DNA of 6,624 nt from Lachnospiraceae bacterium (lineage in GTDB: Bacteria; Bacillota; Clostridia; Lachnospirales; Lachnospiraceae): the NCBI GenBank assembly GCA_017391545.1, contig JAFOYD010000167.1:1-6624 (forward strand). Direction: 5' to 3'. The notes under the pieces were generated by a model. That model made no database searches. It had not been told where the DNA came from and worked only from the letters and a program-made list of their open reading frames with translations. The translations under genes and the position numbers were made by a program. Below are positions 1 to 5,096 of the stretch, piece by piece (position 1 is the first letter of the stretch; each line of letters begins with the position of its first letter).

Positions 1-2
1 AG

Positions 3-36
3 CCCCAAATTTTGGGGTGTTTGTCAACCCCTTTTT
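3..36 (+). terminator. Probable intrinsic terminator with two overlapping hairpins
   Basis: CCCC at 3-6 can pair with GGGG at 14-17, extended by AA/TT, within the near-palindrome CCCCAAATTTTGGGG. The same GGGGT (14-18) can instead pair with ACCCC (27-31), which is followed directly by five T (32-36). The second form has the geometry of a short rho-independent terminator with a 5-bp stem and 8-nt loop. It probably ends a transcript from a gene to the left of the window. The two pairings exclude each other, so a terminator/antiterminator pair is possible, but the left context is not visible. The stem is short, so confidence is moderate. Confidence 0.45.
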
Positions 37-49
37 GAAAAAATATTCA
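21..49 (+). promoter_or_regulatory. Weak candidate promoter for the ATP-grasp operon
   Basis: TTGTCA at 21-26 matches five of six bases of the sigmaA -35 consensus. It lies 17 bp before TATTCA at 44-49, which matches only three of six bases of the -10. The following stretch is very A-rich. If used, transcription would begin near 55 and give a leader of roughly 107 nt that contains the 96-143 hairpin. The -35 overlaps the loop of the putative upstream terminator. No better-spaced pair is visible before the first gene, but AT-rich DNA produces such matches by chance, and the real promoter may lie left of the window. Confidence 0.25.
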
Positions 50-95
50 AAAAATATGCAAAAACATTGAGGTGAAACAAAAAATAAAGAAATAA

Positions 96-143
96 AAAAG
101 AGCGGAACTATGGGATTCATAGAGTTTCCGAGACCGCTCTTTT
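96..143 (+). terminator. Terminator-like leader hairpin just before the ATP-grasp gene
   Basis: AAAAGAGCGG (96-105) pairs perfectly with CCGCTCTTTT (134-143), a 10-bp stem with a GC-rich core. Inside it, CTATG (108-112) pairs with CATAG (118-122) around a 5-nt loop, so the whole segment can fold as one long structure. The A-run on the left and T-run on the right make it terminator-like in both directions; the U-run is longer when read on the minus strand. It ends 19 nt before the ATG at 163, leaving room for the RBS (AGAGGG, 151-156) but not for a promoter. Transcripts of the operon must therefore cross it. It may be an attenuator, or a leader stem that stabilises the mRNA. Confidence 0.55.
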
Positions 144-162
144 ATAGAAAAGAGGGATTAAT

Positions 163-1482
163 ATGTTTGATATGGAATTACTCGACAATACCGAAAATGT
201 AAACAGGCTGTTGGCAAGATATGGGGTGAAATTTGGCATTTACAAAAATAACACCTTCAAGGAACAGCTATTCCCATTTGATGCAATCCCCAGAGTGATT
301 CAGAGAGATGAATTCACATACCTTGAGCGCGGACTGAAACAGAGAGTGATGGCGCTCAATATGTTCCTACATGATATTTATCATGACAAAAAGATTGTCA
401 AGGACAAGGTGATACCGGAGGATTTTATCTTTGCATCAAGCGGATATATGCCGGAGTGTGAGGGAGTGACACCACCCAAAAAGATTTATTCCCACATATC
501 AGGCATCGACCTTGTGAAGGGCAAAAATGACAAGTGGTATATCCTCGAGGACAATCTCCGCGTACCTTCAGGGGCTTCTTATCCTATGATCGCAAGGGAT
601 CTGTGCAGGCGAAGCAGTCCCAAGACTTTCCGGGACAACCTTCTTGAGGACAACAGAAACTATGCACAGCTTTTGAGAAAGACGATGGACAATGTCAACA
701 TTGACGGTCATACGGTCATCCTGACACCGGGCAGGTTTAATGCGGCATATTTTGAACATTCCTACCTCGCAGAAAAGACAGGTTCACACCTTGTCAATGG
801 AAGTGAGCTGATCGTGGAAAATGACAGACTCTACTATGTGGACTACAAGGGGCATAAGGAGCGTATCGGTGCTGTGTACCGCAGAATATCCGATGAGTAT
901 CTTGACCCGATGAACTTTAATCCAGAGTCCGTCATTGGTATTCCTCATATTTTTGATGCATACAGAAAAGGCAATGTGGCACTGTTAAATGCGCCTGGAA
1001 ATGGCATTGCCGATGACAAGGGAATTTATTATTTCGTGCCAAAGATGATTAAGTACTATCTCGATGAGGAACCAGTACTTTCCAATGCACCGACGTATCT
1101 GCCATTCTATGACGAAGATATGTCCTATGTCCTTTCGCACTTTGACGAGCTTGTATTGAAGGATGTAGCTGAGGCAGGAGGATACGGCGTCGTATTTGGC
1201 AATTCCATGACGAAGGAGCAGAAGAAGGATTTTATCAAACTGCTCAAGAAGGAGCCCAGACGCTTTATCGCACAGGAGGTCATTGATTTCCAGGATTTAG
1301 ACATCCAGGAGGGTGCAGATGTGGTAGCCAGAAAGGCGGATCTGCGAGCTTTCGTGCTGATGGCAGATGAGCCGTATGTATGGAAGAGCGGACTGACCAG
1401 ATTTTCCCGCAATCCGGATTCGTTTATCGTCAATTCATCACAAGGAGGAGGATTTAAGGACACATGGGTATTATCTCACTAG
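163..1482 (+). CDS. Circularly permuted ATP-grasp type 2 protein (DUF404/DUF407, COG2308 family)
   Basis: The product is 439 aa, cytoplasmic, with no signal peptide or membrane segment. The family is predicted to be an ATP-dependent amidoligase that joins a carboxylate to an amine through an acyl-phosphate; its true substrate is unknown. Family landmarks are visible in order: EDNLRVPSG at 129-137, TPGRFNAAYFEH at 188-199, an RR pair at 240-241, NAPGNGIADDK at 276-286, the glycine-rich nucleotide loop VLKDVAEAGGYGVV at 331-344 (K333 is a likely ATP contact), DLRAF at 393-397 and the signature tail NSSQGGGFKDTWVL at 424-437. These give an essentially complete enzyme, slightly shorter than many relatives. 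The start is set by AGAGGG at 151-156, 6 nt before the ATG. It is the first gene of a five-gene run and its end overlaps the alpha-E gene by 19 nt, implying coupled translation. The family assignment is firm; the reaction is inferred. Confidence 0.93.
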   Translation: MFDMELLDNTENVNRLLARYGVKFGIYKNNTFKEQLFPFDAIPRVIQRDEFTYLERGLKQRVMALNMFLHDIYHDKKIVKDKVIPEDFIFASSGYMPECEGVTPPKKIYSHISGIDLVKGKNDKWYILEDNLRVPSGASYPMIARDLCRRSSPKTFRDNLLEDNRNYAQLLRKTMDNVNIDGHTVILTPGRFNAAYFEHSYLAEKTGSHLVNGSELIVENDRLYYVDYKGHKERIGAVYRRISDEYLDPMNFNPESVIGIPHIFDAYRKGNVALLNAPGNGIADDKGIYYFVPKMIKYYLDEEPVLSNAPTYLPFYDEDMSYVLSHFDELVLKDVAEAGGYGVVFGNSMTKEQKKDFIKLLKKEPRRFIAQEVIDFQDLDIQEGADVVARKADLRAFVLMADEPYVWKSGLTRFSRNPDSFIVNSSQGGGFKDTWVLSH

Positions 1483-2144
1483 AACAAACAAACAGACTTT
1501 ACTGGCTCGGAAGATATTCAGAGCGCGTATACACGACAATCAGGCTATACTCGAAATGCTATGATCAGATGATCGATGACATCGGTGATAATTATGCGGA
1601 TTTTTGCCAGATGCTTGAGATTCCGAACATTTATCAGGATAAAGAGGATTTCAATGCGAGATACGGATACGATGAGACAGATCCGAACTCGATTTTCAGC
1701 AATCTGCTCAGGGCATATGACAATGCCATTGTGCTGAGGGAGGAGATTGGAAGCGAGACTTTGTCCTACATACAGCTTGCCATCTATGCCATCAATAAGG
1801 CGAAAATTTCAAGGGCGCCAATGCTGGAGCTGCAGAATGTGGAGGACAATATCCTGGCATTCTGGGGCATTGCAGACGATTATATCGACAGCGAGACGAC
1901 CAGGAATATCATTAAGGCAGGAAAACGAATCGAGCGCATTGACCTCTATGCCAGACTCAAGCTCGACACGAAGGAGCTGAAAAAAGAGCTTCACCGCATG
2001 GAGTCAAGACTCATAAAAAGTGGTATGAAGTATGATGAAAACTGTCTTGATACCCTGAAATCATTGATTGAAGGAAAAGAAAAATATGAAGCAGCAGACT
2101 ACAGAAGCATTGTGGGTAGTGTGGAGAGTCTAGTGCTGGTATAG
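1464..2144 (+). CDS. Alpha-E domain protein (DUF403, COG2307 family), short form
   Basis: The product is 226 aa and mostly helical by composition, with no signal peptide. The N-terminal stretch NRLYWLGRYSERVYTT at residues 10-25 is the hallmark of the alpha-E family, named for its helices and conserved glutamates. These proteins almost always accompany permuted ATP-grasp genes and are presumed to act with them in making an amide- or peptide-linked product; no activity is established. As I recall the family, members are often near 300 aa, so this one appears to lack a C-terminal portion. However, the reading frame ends cleanly and is followed at once by the next gene, so it looks like a compact natural form rather than a broken gene. 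The start overlaps the end of the ATP-grasp gene by 19 nt. AGGAGGAGG at 1443-1451 and AAGGA at 1456-1460 provide ribosome binding. Family assignment is strong, function inferred. Confidence 0.87.
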   Translation: MGIISLEQTNRLYWLGRYSERVYTTIRLYSKCYDQMIDDIGDNYADFCQMLEIPNIYQDKEDFNARYGYDETDPNSIFSNLLRAYDNAIVLREEIGSETLSYIQLAIYAINKAKISRAPMLELQNVEDNILAFWGIADDYIDSETTRNIIKAGKRIERIDLYARLKLDTKELKKELHRMESRLIKSGMKYDENCLDTLKSLIEGKEKYEAADYRSIVGSVESLVLV

Positions 2145-2158
2145 ATGGAGGCTGATGT

Positions 2159-2977
2159 ATGCAGGGAGAAAGAACATTACGGTTCAGTTATACCATGGAG
2201 CTGGATTTTTCCGAACCGGTGCATAATCATCAATTCACGTTGCGTATGATTCCGCAGTCCGATGACAGGCAGAGGATTGTGGAGCTGCAGACAACAATCG
2301 AACCGCAGTGCGAGCTGGAAGAAGGAGAGGACACCTTTGGAAATAAATATGTCTACGGCTGTATTGAAATGATGCATGAGCGCTTTCGTGTGGAAGTCCG
2401 AGGCGTTGCGGTCGTAAATGATGACCGCAGACTGCTGTCAGACAAGACAATGATTGCACTGGCACCGTATCGGTTTCCGTCGCAGTATACAAGGGTAGGA
2501 AGTAAATTGAAGGAGTATTATGAGATGCATGGCCCCCGCGAAGGAGAAGGGGAGTTCGATTTCGCAGAGCGGCTTTTGCATCAGATCTATCAGGATATGG
2601 AGTATGTACAAGGCGTAACCGACATTCACACGACTGCAGAGCAGGCGCTCTCAGGGAAAAAAGGTGTATGTCAGGATTACGCCCACATTATGATTTCACT
2701 GTGCAGGATGGCGGATATTCCGAGCAGATATGTTGTCGGAATCATGCAGGGTGAGGGATATTCCCACGCATGGGCAGAGGTCTGTATAGATGGAAAATGG
2801 TATGGTATGGATCCGACCAACGACAGAATCGTGGATGATACATATGTGAAATTGTCGCATGGACGTGATTATCAGGACTGTATCGTGAACAGAGGCGTAT
2901 TCAGGGGCCTTGGCACACAGACGCAGAGTGTCAGTGTGATCGTAACAGATGAAACAGAAGAAGGAATGGTACAATAA
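2159..2977 (+). CDS. Transglutaminase-like cysteine protease (COG1305 family)
   Basis: The product is 272 aa, cytoplasmic, with no export signal. Residues 1 to about 85 resemble the beta-rich N-terminal domain of bacterial transglutaminase-like proteins (FSEPVHNHQFTLRMIP at 17-32). Residues about 155-225 are the papain-like catalytic core. The full triad is visible: C171 in GVCQDYAH, H203 in SHAWAEV and D218 in MDPTNDR. Bacterial members of this class act more often as peptidases or amidases than as protein cross-linkers. The gene lies 14 nt after the alpha-E stop, with GGAGG at 2147-2151 placed 7 nt before the ATG. In other genomes it travels with ATP-grasp and alpha-E genes, where it is proposed to cleave or trim the ligated product. 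Nothing suggests truncation. Catalytic competence is well supported; the substrate is unknown. Confidence 0.92.
   Translation: MQGERTLRFSYTMELDFSEPVHNHQFTLRMIPQSDDRQRIVELQTTIEPQCELEEGEDTFGNKYVYGCIEMMHERFRVEVRGVAVVNDDRRLLSDKTMIALAPYRFPSQYTRVGSKLKEYYEMHGPREGEGEFDFAERLLHQIYQDMEYVQGVTDIHTTAEQALSGKKGVCQDYAHIMISLCRMADIPSRYVVGIMQGEGYSHAWAEVCIDGKWYGMDPTNDRIVDDTYVKLSHGRDYQDCIVNRGVFRGLGTQTQSVSVIVTDETEEGMVQ
2958..2966 (+). promoter_or_regulatory. Ribosome binding site that decides the start of the M14 hydrolase
   Basis: The purine run AAGAAGGAA sits inside the end of the transglutaminase gene. It can serve the ATG at 2979 (12 nt downstream) but lies after the in-frame ATG at 2949, which has no recognisable Shine-Dalgarno sequence. 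The ATG at 2979 follows the upstream TAA (2975-2977) by one base, a common coupled arrangement. It is therefore the preferred start. Confidence 0.6.
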
Positions 2978-2978
2978 A

Positions 2979-3935
2979 ATGTCACAGGAAATATTATCGG
3001 AAATAAGCTCGATCTGTCATGTAAAGCTTCCAATCGGGGAAACACTTGACGTGAAGAAAAACAGATTGCAGCCATCAGACAGCACCAGAAACAGCAAAAA
3101 GCGGATCTGCATTGTGACCGGCATCCACGGTGATGAGCTCGAAGGTCAGTATATCTGCTATGAGGTCATCAGACGGATCAAAGAACATCCACAGTATCTG
3201 ACAGGAATCGTAGATGTCTATCCTGCCATGAATCCGTTGGGAATTGATTCCGTGACGAGGGGAATTCCGGGATTTGACCTTGATATGAACAGGATCTTTC
3301 CCGGAAGCAAAAACGGAGCCATGACAGAATATGTGGCACACAAAATCATCGAGGAGCTGTCAGGGGCAGATCTCGTGGTAGATATCCATGCAAGCAACAT
3401 CTATCTGACGGAGATACCACAGATCAGGATCAACGAGCTGAGCAAGGATACACTCGTGCCACTGGCGCGCAGGATGAATGTAGACTTTGTGTGGGTACAC
3501 GCGTCGAGCACCGTACTGGAATCGACACTGGCATACAGTCTCAACAGCACAGGAACCCCCACACTCGTGGTGGAGGCCGGTGTCGGGATGCGAATCACAA
3601 AAGCATATTGTGAGCAGGTGACAGACGGACTGATGAACACCATGAAAGAGCTTGGTATCTGGCAGGGCGAGGTAAAACCTGTCAGGGAGCCTGTTGTGGA
3701 AGACAGAGAGGACGGAGTGGTATTCTTCAATGCGCCAAAGGCGGGGGTCTTTGTACCAGTGGCAAAGCATTGGACAAGGCTGTGTAAAGGAGAAGCGGTA
3801 GGACAGATCGTAAATCCCCTGACAGGTGAGATCCTCTCAGAAATCACCACGCCTGAAGACGGCATACTTTTTACCATCAGAGAATATCCGATCGTTGATG
3901 AAGGTTCTCTGGTCGGAAGACTTTACAAGGAGTAA
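2979..3935 (+). CDS. M14-type zinc hydrolase, succinylglutamate desuccinylase/aspartoacylase (AstE/AspA) family, catalytic copy
   Basis: The product is 318 aa from the preferred start; an in-frame ATG at 2949 would add 10 residues but has no RBS. Zinc ligands are visible as H50 and E53 in GIHGDE and H137 in VVDIHAS. DMNRIFPG at 102-109 supplies the conserved Asn-Arg substrate pocket, and E199 in LVVEAG is the expected general base. Residues about 243-318 form a small beta-rich C-terminal domain (FNAPKAGVFVPV, then a GEAVGQI turn) typical of this family. Members remove an acyl group from an amino acid or cleave a C-terminal residue; the substrate here cannot be read from sequence. It is probably cytoplasmic. 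It follows the transglutaminase gene by one base and precedes a degenerate paralogue by 11 nt, so the two probably act together. It is probably not true AstE or AspA, since no arginine-degradation genes are nearby. Confidence 0.9.
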   Translation: MSQEILSEISSICHVKLPIGETLDVKKNRLQPSDSTRNSKKRICIVTGIHGDELEGQYICYEVIRRIKEHPQYLTGIVDVYPAMNPLGIDSVTRGIPGFDLDMNRIFPGSKNGAMTEYVAHKIIEELSGADLVVDIHASNIYLTEIPQIRINELSKDTLVPLARRMNVDFVWVHASSTVLESTLAYSLNSTGTPTLVVEAGVGMRITKAYCEQVTDGLMNTMKELGIWQGEVKPVREPVVEDREDGVVFFNAPKAGVFVPVAKHWTRLCKGEAVGQIVNPLTGEILSEITTPEDGILFTIREYPIVDEGSLVGRLYKE

Positions 3936-3946
3936 ACAGAACAGAT

Positions 3947-4882
3947 ATGGAAAAGAAGATACTATACGAATTGAATGCATTGTACAGAGAACCGATGCGT
4001 GTGACAGGATATGAGTTCGGCAGCGGTGAAAAGTCCGTTTGTGTGGTCGGAAGCATGCGTGGAAATGAAATCCAGCAGCTTTTTGCCTGCAATAAACTGA
4101 TCCAGCGATTAAAGAAGCTCGAAGAACAGCATGCGATCGCAGAAGGGAAAAGTATCCTTGTCATACCATGTGTCAATTCCTATTCCATGAATATCGGGAA
4201 GCGTTTCTGGCCGACAGACAACACGGATATCAACCGGATGTTTCCGGGGTACGATGAGGGAGAGACGACGCAGCGCATCGCGGCGGGAGTTTTTGAAGCC
4301 ATCAAGGACTATCAGATCGGAATCCAGTTTGCTTCTAATTACATGCCAGGCAGATTTCTGCCACATATCAGAATGATGCAGACGGGCTTTGAGGATATCG
4401 TGACAGCCGGCAAATTTGAGTTCCCCTATGTGCTTGTCAAAGACACGCGTCCATTCGATACAACGACGCTGAATTATAACTGGCAGATCTGGGAGACGAA
4501 GGCGTTCAGTATCTATACGACGGACACAGAGGAGACCGATGCTGTGAGTGCGGCTTATGCAGTAAAGGGGATTGAAAAAATGCTGGGTAGCGAAGGAATC
4601 CTGCAAAGTTCCGTGCATGGAGGCTACCACTACAATTCCCAGGTGCTTCATGATGATAATCTGTTGTCCATCCGATGCAGGGAAGCAGGAATCTATGAGA
4701 ACAAGGTGACAGTCGGCGAGGATGTGACCGAAGGACAGATTCTTGCGGAAATCACAGACCCTTATGAGGGAATGGTCTTAGAACAGCTTGTTGCGCCAGC
4801 GGACGGCACCGTATTTTTCCAGCACAAGACACCACTTGTATATGCCAGCACGGCGGTAATCAAGCTGGTTGTCCATGAATAG
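3947..4882 (+). CDS. Divergent AstE/AspA-family protein lacking the zinc site (probable pseudoenzyme)
   Basis: The product is 311 aa and aligns along its length with the preceding hydrolase. VVGSMRGNE (33-41) replaces the HGDE motif, so the first zinc histidine is R38, while E41 is kept. GIQFASN (125-131) replaces DIHASN, so the second zinc histidine becomes Q127 (F128 if the one-residue insertion is placed earlier). The general-base glutamate position is Y190 in AFSIYTT. DINRMFPG (94-101), the aligned IRM segment (141-143) and the C-terminal beta-rich domain (about 237-311) are retained. The frame is intact, with family-like length and normal coding, so this is a maintained protein rather than decay. 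CAAGGAG at 3926-3932 lies 14 nt before the ATG. It may bind product or substrate, or form a heterodimer with the active copy. An alternative is an enzyme with a changed metal site. Family membership is fairly clear; loss of catalysis is inferred from an alignment by eye. Confidence 0.85.
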   Translation: MEKKILYELNALYREPMRVTGYEFGSGEKSVCVVGSMRGNEIQQLFACNKLIQRLKKLEEQHAIAEGKSILVIPCVNSYSMNIGKRFWPTDNTDINRMFPGYDEGETTQRIAAGVFEAIKDYQIGIQFASNYMPGRFLPHIRMMQTGFEDIVTAGKFEFPYVLVKDTRPFDTTTLNYNWQIWETKAFSIYTTDTEETDAVSAAYAVKGIEKMLGSEGILQSSVHGGYHYNSQVLHDDNLLSIRCREAGIYENKVTVGEDVTEGQILAEITDPYEGMVLEQLVAPADGTVFFQHKTPLVYASTAVIKLVVHE

Positions 4883-4964
4883 TGAAACAAAAGACGCAGA
4901 CGCAACATAAAGAGTTGACATCATGCAAAACTTACAAAAAAATGCTAAAATCAATGTATAATTG

Positions 4965-4993
4965 TTGCAATTTTTCAGTCAAAAAGATATACT
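4965..4993 (+). promoter_or_regulatory. SigmaA-like promoter for the pilB-type gene
   Basis: TTGCAA at 4965-4970 (four of six consensus bases) is followed after exactly 17 bp by TATACT at 4988-4993 (five of six). Transcription would start near 5000 and give a leader of about 97 nt containing the 5024-5071 hairpin. A separate TATAAT at 4957-4962 and a perfect TTGACA at 4915-4920 lie upstream, but they are 36 bp apart and do not form a normal pair; CTTACA at 4931-4936 is 20 bp from that TATAAT. An alternative upstream promoter therefore cannot be excluded. Confidence 0.5.
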
Positions 4994-5023
4994 GAATATA
5001 GGTTATATATTTTTTGACGAAAA

Positions 5024-5071
5024 AGGAAGGCTTGAACGGAGAAAATAGAGATTACTGTTCAGGCCTTTTTT
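5024..5071 (+). terminator. Intrinsic terminator/attenuator in the pilB leader
   Basis: AAGGCTTGAAC (5027-5037) pairs with GTTCAGGCCTT (5057-5067), 11 bp with one G-U wobble, around a 19-nt loop. The stem can be lengthened by A/U and G-U pairs on the outside. The right arm runs into six T (5066-5071). This is a typical rho-independent terminator. It may end the upstream five-gene operon, but it also lies downstream of every promoter-like element and 25 nt before the pilB-type start codon. Transcripts reaching that gene must read through it, so it is probably also an attenuator. The leader does not match the conserved core of the c-di-GMP-I (GEMM) riboswitch as I know it. Confidence 0.7.
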
Positions 5072-5080
5072 GATACAGAA

Positions 5081-5092
5081 AAGGACGGGGGA
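5081..5092 (+). promoter_or_regulatory. Unusual G-rich ribosome binding site of the pilB-type gene
   Basis: Two partial Shine-Dalgarno matches precede the ATG at 5097: AAGGA (5081-5085, 11 nt away) and GGGGGA (5087-5092, 4 nt away). Neither has ideal spacing, but together they support this start over internal ATGs. The five-G run is unlike the AGGAGG-type sites of the upstream operon. Confidence 0.5.
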
Positions 5093-5096
5093 AAGC

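Noticed and set aside
110..202. A 30-codon + strand ORF starting inside the leader hairpin and overlapping the ATP-grasp start.
   Set aside because: It has no good ribosome binding site, lies in a base-paired segment, runs out of frame into a real gene, and the peptide has no leader-peptide signature such as repeated regulatory codons.
4109..4651. A 180-codon minus-strand ORF opposite the second AstE/AspA-family gene.
   Set aside because: It lies wholly inside a supported + strand gene and shows no family motif or ribosome binding site.
4915..4962. A perfect TTGACA (4915-4920) and perfect TATAAT (4957-4962) considered as one promoter.
   Set aside because: The spacing is 36 bp, about twice the workable distance. 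The TTGCAA/TATACT pair at 4965-4993 with a 17-bp spacer fits better.
4937..4975. An AT-rich hairpin (AAAAATGC with GCAATTTTT) as a terminator for the five-gene operon.
   Set aside because: The pairing needs a bulge and has almost no G-C pairs, so it is too weak. The 5024-5071 hairpin is a much better candidate.
4999..5096. A c-di-GMP riboswitch before the pilB-type gene, tempting because of the MshEN domain.
   Set aside because: The leader is short and lacks the conserved GEMM core segments; only a terminator-like hairpin is visible.
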